From Candidatus Zixiibacteriota bacterium (GTDB lineage: Bacteria; Zixibacteria; MSB-5A5; GN15; FEB-12), in contig JAJRSF010000041.1 in NCBI GenBank assembly GCA_024278935.1, positions 59,845 through 123,844 of the forward strand: 64,000 nucleotides of DNA, written 5' to 3'. Both the position numbers and the translations under genes were made by a program. Every line of letters starts with the position of its first letter. The first letter of the stretch is position 1. Shown here one piece after another: positions 17,275 through 28,250 of this stretch. A model generated the notes under the pieces. That model was not told the DNA's origin and did not search any database. It was given only the letters and a program-made list of their open reading frames with translations.

Positions 17275-18513
17275 TTATGGGCATAATGCTGGTGGTGGAC
17301 CTTCTAAGAAGATGAAGTCTACCAATGCAACGAGATCAGAAATGTCAACTTTTTCGTCTGAAGAGCCATCGACATTAACTTCTTCCCAACATAAGAAGCT
17401 AGGAGAAATTAAAAAGATAAAATCTACCATTGCGACAAGATCTGAAATATCTACTTGATCGGCAGGATCATAATCGACATTCCCTCTTCTTTCCCAACAA
17501 CAAGGAGTCATATATTCAGGGAATTCACAGGTACAATACACAGGATGTATTCCGCCGTTAAAAAGATAGTCCAGTAGATGTTTGGAATCTCCAACATTTA
17601 TATTACAGTCACCATTGGCATCGGCATTAGCAATTGGATTAGGAGCAGGTCCGCCACTATGAATATATGATGTAAAAAAAGTTATATCAGTAATATCAAA
17701 TAAACCATCAGAGTTAAAATCTCCCGGTTTTTGATCAGGGCATGAAGTTCTTGGTGAGATACAAGTACAATCAACCGGAGGTGGTCCCCCCGAAAAGAAA
17801 AAATCTAGGAGATACTGATAATCGTTATCGTCAATTATACAGTCACCATTTGGATCAGAATTTGCCAAATTGTCTCCAAGGAATTCGTAAAAGAATATCA
17901 CATCATCTATTGTTATTTCACCATCATTGTTCAAATCACCTGGCAGTTGATTTGCGCAAGTATCTATTTCAACATTTGGGCAAACGCATTCGGCAAGAGC
18001 AGGTCCCAGATTATTTACGAATTCATCTAACACAGTTATATCGTTGAAATCGAGTACACAGTCCCCATTTACATCGGCATATCCCAAGTTTGATGGAACA
18101 GGCCCAATTCCAGAAAAATAATTTTGTAAAAATAAAAGGTCATCGACATTGATAACACCATCGACATTCACATCTCCAACGTTATCTTTTGGACAAGCAT
18201 CGCATGCACTATAATAATCAACGATTATATCATGATATCCTATTAACGTAAATTGATCACAATCAAAACCGCTCGTAACAAAGACTTCCCCTTCAACGTA
18301 TATTTCATCCATTCCTGACATAGGTGGTACACCATTTGGAAAAGATACAAACGTTTTAATCAATGGTAGTGGTACCCAACCATGAAAAGTAAATAAGGGA
18401 CATTCGCCAGGATTATAAGTTGCACAGCCAGAAGTTTGCCCAAAACTTTGAGCATAAATTGATGTAGATATAACGATGGTTATTAAAATAACAGCTAAAA
18501 TTAGTTTTTTCAT
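17275..18513 (-). CDS. Secreted protein made of repeated dockerin-like calcium-binding units
   Basis: About 412 aa with a signal peptide (MKKLILAVILITIVISTSIY). An N-terminal domain of ~100 residues of unknown fold is followed by four paired EF-hand-like units (e.g. GDVNVDGVINVDDLLFLQNY, GDLNNDGEITIDDVIFFYEF, GDFNSDGLFDITDITFFTSY), each pair separated by a Cys-rich linker. The last pair is the shared module CCWERRGNVDYDPADQVDIS with two DISDLVA-x-VDFIF units and ends PPALCP. GGAGGA precedes the ATG pair (18513 or 18516). Dockerins bind cohesins; no cohesin is seen here, so the partner is unknown. Confidence 0.82.
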   Translation of the reverse strand: MKKLILAVILITIVISTSIYAQSFGQTSGCATYNPGECPLFTFHGWVPLPLIKTFVSFPNGVPPMSGMDEIYVEGEVFVTSGFDCDQFTLIGYHDIIVDYYSACDACPKDNVGDVNVDGVINVDDLLFLQNYFSGIGPVPSNLGYADVNGDCVLDFNDITVLDEFVNNLGPALAECVCPNVEIDTCANQLPGDLNNDGEITIDDVIFFYEFLGDNLANSDPNGDCIIDDNDYQYLLDFFFSGGPPPVDCTCISPRTSCPDQKPGDFNSDGLFDITDITFFTSYIHSGGPAPNPIANADANGDCNINVGDSKHLLDYLFNGGIHPVYCTCEFPEYMTPCCWERRGNVDYDPADQVDISDLVAMVDFIFLISPSFLCWEEVNVDGSSDEKVDISDLVALVDFIFLEGPPPALCP

Positions 18514-18516
18514 CAT

Positions 18517-18695
18517 TCCTCCAATGATAAAAGATTAGTTTCCCTACTAAAAAAGCTAAGATTAAGATTTTTATAAAAACTTTGAATGCGTATGACTTCT
18601 GAAAGTAAAATATCAAATGGATAAAAAAGTGTCAACAATATTTGTTAAAAATGGAGGGATACGCAGATTTTGTTTTTTGGGGAGAAAAAAGAAAA
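18517..18695. other. Intergenic stretch before tRNA-Cys, no gene seen
   Basis: AT-rich DNA carrying the promoter side of the dockerin-repeat gene (minus strand, GGAGGA near 18520) and the 3' flank of tRNA-Cys. No convincing open frame, repeat or terminator is visible. Confidence 0.4.
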
Positions 18696-18766
18696 GGCGC
18701 CATCCAGATTCGAACTGGAGAATAAAAGTGTTGCAGACTCTTGCCTTACCACTTGGCCATGGCGCC
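18696..18766 (-). tRNA. tRNA-Cys (anticodon GCA)
   Basis: The minus strand folds as a cloverleaf: acceptor arms GGCGCCA and TGGCGCC, D-arm GCCAAGTGGTAAGGC, anticodon loop CTGCAAC with GCA, and T-arm TCCAG-TTCGAAT-CTGGA. CCA is not encoded. Confidence 0.95.
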
Positions 18767-18787
18767 ATATTTTAAAAATAAAAAAAA

Positions 18788-18859
<72 letters not shown>

Positions 18860-18918
18860 TTAATCAGGTGGAAATATATAGAGGAAATTTAATTTGTCAA
18901 CTTCTTTCTCTAAATTCT

Positions 18919-20804
18919 TTAACGACTTTGATTTTGCGATGCTCTGACCGTTTTTTGCATCGATGAATCAATACGTGGATAATACCAAGGGACAATTTCT
19001 TGAAGCCATCTTTTATGAATTGCTGCTTTTTTCTGATTTTGAAGCAAAACTTCATACAAGAACATATCTCTATGAGCCATAAATATGGTAGAATCTTTTT
19101 CAAGAATATAATCTAAAATTTTCATCGCTGTCTCATGATCATTAATTAAGCGATGACTAAAGCCTTTTTGATATAAAAGATAATTGTAGACAGGCTTTGG
19201 CGACACAGATATCGCTTTATTAAAATAGCTGATAGCTTGTTTTTGATTCCCCGATGAATATGCTTCCATACCTAATTTATAATTGTCTACAAAAGCAAGC
19301 GGGTACGATGGTTTGATTTCACCTGAAATATGCTCTTTTTTCTTAAAGACCATCTGCACTGACCCACTTTGTGCATAATCCGGTTGGACGTACCATCCAA
19401 GTTGTCTATACGACTGTAAAAAACGAGGATAAAGCATAAGAGCTTTTTCAGCAGGTGCCGATGGTTTCACGCCGGTTGAAAACATAATATAATCCGGTTC
19501 CGATTCTAAGATATAAGTCGAGTTATGTTTGCTCTCTTTCCAAGTTGAAAGCATCCCTTTGATAGGCGGCTCACCATGTTTTGCGATGGTAGAATCGGTC
19601 AGTCCGAGCATATCAATAATATGATGCCCCATAAGTTTGTAACTAAAACACCGATAGTTGGAAGGGCGACGGAGAAATCTGAGTTGTCCTGACTTTTAAT
19701 ATTCTCTGCCATGATCGACATTTTTGTAATAAAATGACGTTCCAATCGGTTGTAACTTTTGATGAAAGTGTTCGGGAGATAATATGTCAATCCACATAAT
19801 ATTAAACCAACAATTATTATCGCCGGCTGTTTTACTTTTGGTTCTAATTTCTGTAACAAAATCTGCACCGCCTTTGCAGCGATAAGAGCATACAAACCGA
19901 TCAATGGAATAAAGAAACGGTGTACTTTTAAAACATCTCCCCCAACAGAAACTAAATATAAAGTATATATAATAGTAAATAACAGAATAGCTTTAAACTC
20001 TGTTGAAAGTTTTCGATAGCTTACAAGAGTAATAATCAACGGTATTCCATAAAAGCCATAGTGAGTCATAAACCGGGTTGTGTATTCGATTCCATTGGAA
20101 AATTGTGCCATCGAAAAACCTGTTTTAGCATAGAATGAATTGGGAAGTATCTCTCCATAGTAATATAGTTTAAAAGCGAGATATGGTAGCCCTAGCACAA
20201 AGGCACCAACTGCTGAGCGTAATGCATATGTCGGAAATTTTCGGGTCGTGATAAGCTCTATAAGAACTAAAATAACAGCAACAAAAGCACCCTCGGGACG
20301 AAGCAGAACGGCTATGATTAGAGCAAACGGAAGCAGTTTATTTTTCCCTAAATAAAGGTAAATTGAAAATAGGGCAAAAAAGGCAAAGGCAGTTGTCTCA
20401 AGTCCTGCGACTGCCCAGTATGCTAATGATTGCGAGCTTGCTGTTATCAATACTGCTAAGAGTATAAGCAGGAAATTATTTTTAAATTCTTTGAGCCGTG
20501 ATGCAATAAGACAGATGAGCGTGATTATTCCGAGTCCGAAAATAAATCCGGTCAGTTTTGAAATCAGTATATAATCCATCGAGAGCTTGCCCCAGAAGAT
20601 CATATACATAACCCAGCCGAAATTTGTGAAACCCTCTACCTTCTCGCCTATGTTAAATACGAGACCATCGCCGTTGAGAAAATTCTGCACAAAACGATAT
20701 GATATAAAAGCATCATCTTGTGTAAAATTCAGTTGATAGCAAAAATATGAAAAGATGAGAAAACCGGGAATAAGATAGATAAATTCTTTAGATAGTTTTT
20801 TCAT
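18919..20804 (-). CDS. GT-C type membrane glycosyltransferase with C-terminal TPR region, -1 frameshift
   Basis: Reading starts MKKLSKEFIYLIPGFLIF and soon reaches the DD motif in NFTQDDAFISYRFVQNFLNG and KVEGFTNFGW, typical of PMT-like GT-C enzymes that use polyprenyl-phosphate sugars. About eleven membrane helices follow. Near 19630 the frame shifts: the coding strand reads GTGTTTTAGTTACAAACTTA then TGGGGCAT, and one added A joins GVLVTNL to MGHHIIDMLGLTD, giving 628 aa. The soluble C-terminal part contains two TPR-like repeats (YKLGMEAYSSGNQKQAISYF). The start overlaps glgA by 17 nt, so the two are coupled. The acceptor is unknown. Confidence 0.75.
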
Positions 20805-22275
20805 ATGAATTACTTATTAAACTTTCAAATAGTTGCAAATATTTTTCCGCAGATTTATTCAACGAAAAATCTTCTGTCATTGATTGTTTCATAAGTTTAA
20901 CCCATTTTCTTCGATCATGAAAGAGATTAACTGCATTTTGTATCGTTTTAAGTAATTCTTTTGAGTCGTATGATTCAAAAACAAATCCGGTACCATGACC
21001 TGTTTCAAAATTATAATTTTCAACGGAGTCTGCCAAACCGCCAACTTTTCTGACTATAGGAACTGTTCCATACTTGAGTGAGTACATTTGGTTGAGTCCG
21101 CATGGTTCATACTTTGATGGCATAAGAAAAACATCGGAGCCGGCTTCAATTTTGTGAGCAAGGGCATTATCAAAAGTTAAAAATGCTTTGCATTTGTCAG
21201 GGTACTTTTCTTCAAGTGCTGAAAAAAGTTTATGATACTTTTTATCGCCTGTGCCTAATAGCACAAGTTGTAAATCCAGCTTAAACAAATCATCGGCGAT
21301 TTCTTCAATCAAGTCGAAACCTTTTTGATCAGACAACCGAGAGATGATTCCGATAAGTGGTGTTTTATCTCGGACAGGTAGATTGGCATGATTGAGCAGG
21401 TCGACTTTATTTATTTTTTTACCTGAAAGATTTTGTTTCCGAAAGGTATGTGAAATTTCACTGTCTCGTGTTGGAGACCAGACTGTGTAATCGACGCCAT
21501 TGAGGATTCCAAAAATATCTTCGGAACGATTTTTTAAGACACCATCAAGACCACATCCGAATTCTTCCGTCTGAATTTCTTTAGCATAGGTCTGCGAAAC
21601 AGTCGTAATTTTATCAGCATAAATTATAGATGCTTTTAAGAAATTTACTTTTCCATAAAATTCAAATGGAGAGGTCGGGTAAAAAAGATCAGACGGTAGT
21701 CCGAGTTTCGAAAAACTTTTATTTGGAAACATGCCATGAAATGCAAGGTTATGAATTGTAAGAATTGTTTTACAATTTTCAAAGAATGGGTCATGCTTAT
21801 AATTCAATTTGAGATAGGCAGGTATTAAAGCAGCTTGCCAGTCATGCGCGTGGGCAATATCCGGTTTAAACAAAATTTCTTTTGTCGTTTCAAGAACTGC
21901 TTTATTGAAGAATATGAAACGATCATCATTGTCAGTATAGTCCTGACGGGTGGAGCTATCCATATAGAGTTCTGGTCTATCGAATAAAAAATTATTGGCG
22001 ATGAAAACATATTCAAGAGAAAGTTTTTTATGTTTGATCGAGTATGCAGTTAATTCAAAGGTTGTACCATTGACTTCTATACCCTGCTGTACATCCAATT
22101 TTTGCATCTGTTGGAAATATTTTTGAGCTGCTTGAAACTTTGGGATGAAAACTTTTACATGATGTCCAGCTTTGGCAAATGCTTCCGGCAAGGCACCACA
22201 TACATCGCCTAGCCCTCCTGTTTTTGCAAATGGAACAACCTCTGATGTCGCAAATAATATATTCATATATTTCAT
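20788..22275 (-). CDS. glgA: Glycogen synthase (ADP-glucose type, GT5)
   Basis: Adds glucose from ADP-glucose to growing alpha-1,4-glucan. The 495-aa protein has the N-terminal donor loop KTGGLGDVCGALPEAFAKAG, the HDWQAALIPAYLK segment, and in the C-terminal Rossmann domain PLIGIISRLSDQKGFDLI and the E-x7-E type region MPSKYEPCGLNQMYSLKYGT. Length is normal. Together with the phosphorylase at 57523 it indicates a working glycogen cycle. The start is either ATG 22275 or ATG 22266. It lies just after galT on the same strand. Confidence 0.95.
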   Translation of the reverse strand: MKYMNILFATSEVVPFAKTGGLGDVCGALPEAFAKAGHHVKVFIPKFQAAQKYFQQMQKLDVQQGIEVNGTTFELTAYSIKHKKLSLEYVFIANNFLFDRPELYMDSSTRQDYTDNDDRFIFFNKAVLETTKEILFKPDIAHAHDWQAALIPAYLKLNYKHDPFFENCKTILTIHNLAFHGMFPNKSFSKLGLPSDLFYPTSPFEFYGKVNFLKASIIYADKITTVSQTYAKEIQTEEFGCGLDGVLKNRSEDIFGILNGVDYTVWSPTRDSEISHTFRKQNLSGKKINKVDLLNHANLPVRDKTPLIGIISRLSDQKGFDLIEEIADDLFKLDLQLVLLGTGDKKYHKLFSALEEKYPDKCKAFLTFDNALAHKIEAGSDVFLMPSKYEPCGLNQMYSLKYGTVPIVRKVGGLADSVENYNFETGHGTGFVFESYDSKELLKTIQNAVNLFHDRRKWVKLMKQSMTEDFSLNKSAEKYLQLFESLISNSYEKTI

Positions 22276-22281
22276 ATCGTC

Positions 22282-23280
22282 TTATAGTTTGATTTCTTTG
22301 AGGTATGCAGCAGCCTCTTCGGGAGTGGTCGGGTTAATATAAAAACCTGATCCCCATTCAAAGCCTGCAATCTTAGTTAGCTTTGGAATAATTTCAATAT
22401 GCCAATGATAGTATTCCTGTGATTTTTTTGAAACGGGGCGAGTATGTATCATATAATTAAAAGGCGGATCATTCAGTGCCTTTTTTAATCTGAGCAAAGT
22501 ATCTTTCATACATTGAGCTAACCGAAGGTAATCACTATCACTCATCTCAACATAACTGGATTGGTGTGATTTTGGAAGTATCCATGTCTCAAATGGAAAA
22601 CGAGGAGCGTATGGTTGGATTGCAACAAAAGAATCAAAATCTGATACAATGCGTTCCTGGTCAGAAATTTCCTGCTTGATAATATCACAAAAGATACAGC
22701 GTTCTTTAAAATTGAAATACTTTTCAGCACCTGCCAACTCTTCGGCAACTCGCTTGGGTATAATCGGAGTGGCGATTAGTTGAGAATGAGAATGCTCAAG
22801 TGATGCTCCTGCCGCCTCTCCATGGTTTTTAAAAATCTGTATATATTTCAGTCGACTATCACGCTCTAAGTCTAACATCCGTTCACGATAAGCCCAGAAG
22901 ATATTGCGAATCTGATCGTCTGCCATATCGGTAAGGTCGCTATTGTGGTCAGGCGTTTCAATTATAACTTCATGCGCTCCAACACCGTTCATACGGTCAT
23001 ATAAACCTTTAGGTTCACGGGTAACATCTCCCTCGACCATCAAAGCAGGATATTTATTGGGTATTACCCGAAGTGTCCAACCCGGCTGATTTGGTTCGGA
23101 GGCTCTGTCTCTATATGAGATAATCTCCGTCGGTGTATGAGATTCATTGCCGACACAAAACGGACATTCGGTAGCATCGTTACGTTCCGGTACAGAATTG
23201 TATGAAGACGGACGTTTTGCTCGTTCGGATGAGAAGATAATCCATCTTCCAATAATAGGGTCTTTGCGAAGTTCAGGCAT
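22282..23280 (-). CDS. galT: Galactose-1-phosphate uridylyltransferase
   Basis: A 332-aa HIT-superfamily enzyme that exchanges UMP between UDP-glucose and galactose-1-phosphate. It has the N-terminal IGRWIIFSSERAKRP, the zinc pair in ECPFCVGNESHTP, and the active-site HSHSQL in GASLEHSHSQLIATP near residue 163, preceded by FKNHGEAAG. In prokaryotes of this type it often acts in a glycogen/ADP-sugar context. It lies between glgA and the GlmU-like gene in one operon with short spacers. Confidence 0.93.
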   Translation of the reverse strand: MPELRKDPIIGRWIIFSSERAKRPSSYNSVPERNDATECPFCVGNESHTPTEIISYRDRASEPNQPGWTLRVIPNKYPALMVEGDVTREPKGLYDRMNGVGAHEVIIETPDHNSDLTDMADDQIRNIFWAYRERMLDLERDSRLKYIQIFKNHGEAAGASLEHSHSQLIATPIIPKRVAEELAGAEKYFNFKERCIFCDIIKQEISDQERIVSDFDSFVAIQPYAPRFPFETWILPKSHQSSYVEMSDSDYLRLAQCMKDTLLRLKKALNDPPFNYMIHTRPVSKKSQEYYHWHIEIIPKLTKIAGFEWGSGFYINPTTPEEAAAYLKEIKL

Positions 23281-23291
23281 TTATTTTCTCT

Positions 23292-24563
23292 CTAAAATTC
23301 AAGTATTCCGTTTGTGGTCAGGGCATCTTCTTTTATAACACGAAGCAGTTTTTCATCATGCTCAGTAACGGTGACACCTCGACGGTCATATACAATTTTG
23401 GCTGTTTCGATAGCTTTTTCAACATCGTATTTTTTATAGTTTCCTGTAGAACCCCAGCTATAAGGTTTCACTTCTTTGTCGGTAATAAGAGTACCACCAA
23501 ATAGATTACAGCAGGCACCAATTTGAATACCTGTGTTCAGCAAAGTTCCGATACCAAATTTTGTATGGTCACCAATAAAGGAACCGATTTTGTTAGACTT
23601 TGTGTCGACTGCCTTACTATTAAGGCGAGTACGGATTCCCGAGTAATTATTTTTTAAATCAGAGTTGGTTGTCATTGCACCAAAATTGACCCATGAGCCA
23701 ACATAGCTATGTCCGACAAAACCATCATGATATTTATTTACATACGATTGAAAAATTGACCACTCTACCTCGCCACCAACTCGACAAGTATGCCCAATAG
23801 ATGATGAACTGATTTTGCCTCGCAGGATAAGTGAGTTTGAACCGATAGCAGTTGGTCCATAGATAGCAGCATGGCTTTCCACCTTAGTGTTATCACCGAT
23901 ATAGATTGGTCCGTCGGATGCATCGATAACTGCCCCAGGCATTATTTCAACGTTAGAACCGAGATAGACATTTTCCATGTTCACCCAGAAGACACCATCG
24001 TGAACTTTTACACCGGTCGCAGCCGGGAACGATTTTTCCAACCATTTGTAATCATCAATAATTTCTTTCTCAACATCAGCCATTAAATCCCAAGTATGGT
24101 TATACAATGTTGCCGAAGTTCTATGCTCGATAATCTGATCTTTTTGAGATTTGAAATATGCATTGTATTCATTTATCGTTGCAATAGCGGGGAGTTTATT
24201 TAGTGCGTTCTCATCCAAGTAAATAGCAACAATATCTTCATCAGAGAAAAATGATGTCGCATGGTCAGCTTTTGCGACAAGCTCAGGAAGATTGCCGTAG
24301 TTGCGAATCCGACCATTGAGAAGCAGAATCGGTTCATCGGATTTTTTAATAATGTTAATTGGAATATCTTTTATCTGATCATTTAACACCGGTGCGAGCT
24401 GTTCGCGACAAGTCAAAGTTATAGATGGCGAGTCAAAATATTTTTCGGCTCTTTTATATAACGGCAATATACCTGCTCGTAAATCATAGATAGGACGAAA
24501 TGCTGTGAGTGGGTTAAATTTGGCGATTGTTTCATCTTCGAAAAAGATTATATGTATTGACAT
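23292..24563 (-). CDS. GlmU-like sugar nucleotidyltransferase/acyltransferase (TIGR03991-type)
   Basis: The 423-aa protein begins MSIHIIFFEDETIAKFNPLT and contains FRPIYDLRAGILPLYKRAE, the signature start of the alternative GlmU family found mostly in Bacteroidetes and relatives. The N-terminal half is a degenerate nucleotidyltransferase (LLLNGRIR), and the C-terminal half, from about residue 195, is a left-handed beta-helix of hexapeptides (VYLGSNVEIMPGAVIDAS onward). A role in UDP-GlcNAc-type precursor synthesis is established only by analogy. It is the first gene of the galT-glgA-GT operon; AAGG lies upstream of its ATG. Confidence 0.85.
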   Translation of the reverse strand: MSIHIIFFEDETIAKFNPLTAFRPIYDLRAGILPLYKRAEKYFDSPSITLTCREQLAPVLNDQIKDIPINIIKKSDEPILLLNGRIRNYGNLPELVAKADHATSFFSDEDIVAIYLDENALNKLPAIATINEYNAYFKSQKDQIIEHRTSATLYNHTWDLMADVEKEIIDDYKWLEKSFPAATGVKVHDGVFWVNMENVYLGSNVEIMPGAVIDASDGPIYIGDNTKVESHAAIYGPTAIGSNSLILRGKISSSSIGHTCRVGGEVEWSIFQSYVNKYHDGFVGHSYVGSWVNFGAMTTNSDLKNNYSGIRTRLNSKAVDTKSNKIGSFIGDHTKFGIGTLLNTGIQIGACCNLFGGTLITDKEVKPYSWGSTGNYKKYDVEKAIETAKIVYDRRGVTVTEHDEKLLRVIKEDALTTNGILEF

Positions 24564-24608
24564 ATATATACCTTGTTTACAAATATTAAGTTTTTGTCTT
24601 ACTTACCA

Positions 24609-24713
24609 TTATCGGCAAAACTATTAATTTATTAGGTGGAAATGTACCATATTCTGCTATAAGACAGCAAGTATTTTTTACAGATTCAATAAATTATTCT
24701 TAATTGCCGATAA
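24609..24713. repeat. Inverted repeat in a divergent promoter region
   Basis: TTATCGGCAA (24609-24618) and TTGCCGATAA (24704-24713) are perfect 10-bp inverted arms, 85 bp apart, between the divergent GlmU-like and HesB-like genes. They may be paired operators of a shared regulator or ends of a small non-autonomous element. Nothing else is recognised between them. Confidence 0.5.
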
Positions 24714-24807
24714 AAATAGTACAGAATGTTTTTGAAAATATCTATTACTTTTTTGAATCATTTTATGTATATACATACTCTTATAAATAAAAATATTGGA
24801 GTTTTAA

Positions 24808-25134
24808 ATGTTAGAAATATCAGATAGCGCAAAAGAAAACTTGACTGAACTGCTTAAGTCGGATTCAGCAAAAGACAAAAACTTAATCATTTATTTCCAA
24901 GGACAAGGCTGATCGGGTCCCAATTTGGGAATGGCTCTGGAAGAGTCAACGGATGGTTTAGAAAAAGAAGAATCAAATTCTATTACAGTCTATCTTGACG
25001 GTAAATTGAAAGAATTCTTAGAACAGACCGGAATAGTAACAATCGACTTCCAATCCTACCCATCGGGTGGCGGCGGATATATGATTACTGTTGGCGGTGG
25101 ATGTGACACCGGTAGTTGCGGTGGTAGTTGTTAA
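24808..25134 (+). CDS. HesB/IscA-like selenoprotein (TGA = Sec at position 35)
   Basis: A frame from ATG 24808 (GGAG ribosome-binding site 6 nt upstream) encodes MLEISDSAKENLTELLKS, then IIYFQGQG, TGA (24910-24912), SGPNLGMALEES, and a Cys-rich end GGGCDTGSCGGSC. HesB-like selenoproteins are a known bacterial Sec family with the GxGU(G/S)GPxxGxALxE motif, and the TGA falls exactly on the U. The total is 108 aa, the usual length. A stable hairpin TCCCA-ATT-TGGGA starts 5 nt after TGA. The fold is that of A-type Fe-S carrier proteins; the exact role of the Sec forms is unknown. Gene callers that end at TGA will miss its first third. Confidence 0.9.
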
Positions 25135-25167
25135 CTATATAGTTAGCTGACTAAACTGATTTTAGAC

Positions 25168-25210
25168 TCTCTTTCGCAGAAAATAATAAAATTATATTTT
25201 GCGAAAGAGA
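25168..25210 (+). terminator. Long hairpin after the HesB-like gene
   Basis: TCTCTTTCGCA (25168-25178) and TGCGAAAGAGA (25200-25210) are perfect 11-bp arms around an AT-only loop that can partly pair. It lies 33 nt after the selenoprotein stop. There is only an A-rich, not T-rich, tail on the plus strand, so it may act as an mRNA-stabilising or regulatory hairpin rather than a strict terminator. Confidence 0.5.
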
Positions 25211-25220
25211 AAATATTGTC

Positions 25221-25263
25221 TTGACATTTCGCATTAAAATTGTATCTATGTGAAATGTTTCAC
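25221..25263 (+). promoter_or_regulatory. Promoter and overlapping palindromic operator of the first gdhA
   Basis: TTGACA (25221-25226), a 16-nt spacer and TATCTA (25243-25248) form a sigma-70-like promoter. Immediately after the -10 lies a perfect palindrome GTGAAATGTTTCAC (25250-25263), covering the expected start point. A repressor bound there would block transcription. The regulator is unknown; the second gdhA promoter lacks this palindrome. Confidence 0.5.
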
Positions 25264-25330
25264 GTAGTGCTGTGAAGCCAGAGAAACAAAGAATGTAACA
25301 TGTTTTTTAACAATAGTTTAGGAGCTACCG

Positions 25331-26671
25331 ATGTCAAACTTTGTTGACACCATCATGGCTGACGTAAAAGCCAAAAATCAGGCACAACCTGAATTCCATC
25401 AGGCTGTTCATGAAGTTGTAGAATCTTTGGAACCTGTGATTGAAAAACATCCTGAGTACAAAGAAGCAAAAATCCTTGATAGAATTATTGAACCTGAACG
25501 TGTTATCATGTTCCGTGTTCCATGGCTTAACGACCAAAATCAAGTACAAGTAAATCGAGGCTTCCGTGTTGAGTTTAACTCCGCAATCGGACCTTACAAA
25601 GGTGGACTTCGTTTTCACCCATCTGTTACCCTTTCGATTTTAAAGTTTCTTGGTTTCGAGCAAATTTTCAAAAACTCCCTCACTACTCTTCCTATGGGCG
25701 GAGGTAAAGGTGGTTCTGATTTTGACCCAAAAGGGAAATCAGATGAAGAAGTCATGCGTTTCTGCCAAAGCTTCATGTCTGAACTGTTTAGACATATTGG
25801 TCCGAATACTGATATACCTGCCGGCGATATTGGTGTTGGCGGTCGTGAAATCGGTTATTTGTTTGGTCAGTACAAAAGACTTAAAAATGCATTTGAAGGT
25901 ATTTTGACAGGTAAAGGCTTAAACTGGGGTGGTTCACTTATTCGTCCTGAAGCTACCGGTTATGGTACTGCTTATTTCTTAAACGAAGTTTTAAATCATC
26001 GCAAAGAGACTATTGATGGCAAAATTATTACTATTTCAGGTTATGGTAATGTTGGTTGTTTCTTTATTGAAAAAGCAAATGAACTTGGTGCAAAAGTTGT
26101 CACTATCGGTGATGAGTTTGGATATGTATATGATCCTGATGGTATCAAAGGTGAGAAACTTGATTATTTAAAAGACCTTTGGACAATTCATCGTGAATCA
26201 GCTGAACAGTATGCTAATAAGTTTAAATTGAAATGGGTTCCAAACGCTCGTCCATGGGAAGTAAAATGTGATATCGCTATCCCTACCGCGACTCAAAATG
26301 AGATTGAAAAAGATGACGCATTAAACCTTGTCAAAAACGGTTGCATTGCTGTTTGTGAAGGTGCTAATATGCCTTCTTCTCCTGAAGCTATTGATATCTT
26401 CATGAAAAACAACATTGCTTTTGGTCCTGGTAAAGCTGTGAATGCCGGTGGTGTTGCAGTCTCAGGTCTAGAAATGTCTCAAAACAGTATGCGTATAAAT
26501 TGGACTCGCGAAGAAGTTGATTTAAAACTGCATACAATCATGAAAGATATTCATTCATCAGTCATTACTGCTGCCGACAAATATGGTTCCCCTGACAACT
26601 ATGTCAATGGTGCTAACATAGCAGGATTTATCAAAGTAGCCAATGCAATGATGGATCAAGGTATTGTATAG
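25331..26671 (+). CDS. gdhA: Glutamate dehydrogenase (paralogue 1, possibly NAD-type)
   Basis: A 446-aa hexameric-type GDH interconverting 2-oxoglutarate plus ammonia and glutamate. Present are the substrate region [20 protein letters not shown], the catalytic-lysine segment [20 protein letters not shown] (Lys near 126), [20 protein letters not shown] and the Rossmann motif GYGNVG. After the second coenzyme strand it has TIGDEFGYVYD where NADP enzymes such as E. coli GdhA read ASDSSG: the phosphate-contacting Ser is replaced by Glu. NAD preference is therefore inferred. It is about three-quarters identical to the next gene by eye. AGGAGC precedes the ATG. Confidence 0.95.
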   Translation: MSNFVDTIMADVKAKNQAQPEFHQAVHEVVESLEPVIEKHPEYKEAKILDRIIEPERVIMFRVPWLNDQNQVQVNRGFRVEFNSAIGPYKGGLRFHPSVTLSILKFLGFEQIFKNSLTTLPMGGGKGGSDFDPKGKSDEEVMRFCQSFMSELFRHIGPNTDIPAGDIGVGGREIGYLFGQYKRLKNAFEGILTGKGLNWGGSLIRPEATGYGTAYFLNEVLNHRKETIDGKIITISGYGNVGCFFIEKANELGAKVVTIGDEFGYVYDPDGIKGEKLDYLKDLWTIHRESAEQYANKFKLKWVPNARPWEVKCDIAIPTATQNEIEKDDALNLVKNGCIAVCEGANMPSSPEAIDIFMKNNIAFGPGKAVNAGGVAVSGLEMSQNSMRINWTREEVDLKLHTIMKDIHSSVITAADKYGSPDNYVNGANIAGFIKVANAMMDQGIV

Positions 26672-26696
26672 ATTTTAATTTTCATATATGATTTAC

Positions 26697-26722
26697 AAGG
26701 CGGGATTTATTCCCGCCTTTTT
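26697..26722 (+). terminator. Rho-independent terminator of gdhA paralogue 1
   Basis: GGCGGGA-TTTAT-TCCCGCC (26699-26717) followed by five T. The identical stem and loop occurs after the second gdhA. Confidence 0.92.
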
Positions 26723-26786
26723 ATTTGCAGTTTTCACAATGCAAACTTATCGACTCTTCTCAATCTATTTTATCTTATTTCAATCC

Positions 26787-26814
26787 TTGACAATTCACAT
26801 AGTTAAGTTAATAT
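26787..26814 (+). promoter_or_regulatory. Promoter of the second gdhA
   Basis: TTGACA at 26787-26792 and TAATAT at 26809-26814 with a 16-nt spacer, about 70 bp before the start codon. No clear palindromic operator overlaps it. Confidence 0.5.
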
Positions 26815-26844
26815 TTTATTATAATTAAAATAAATCTTATATAA

Positions 26845-28227
<1,383 letters not shown>

Positions 28228-28250
28228 GTATTATATGTAACAATGTTTTT

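Noticed and set aside
25256..25270. TGTTTCACGT resembles one half of the chromosome-partition site parS
   Set aside because: The second half (GAAACA) is missing; the motif is explained better by the local palindrome GTGAAATGTTTCAC.
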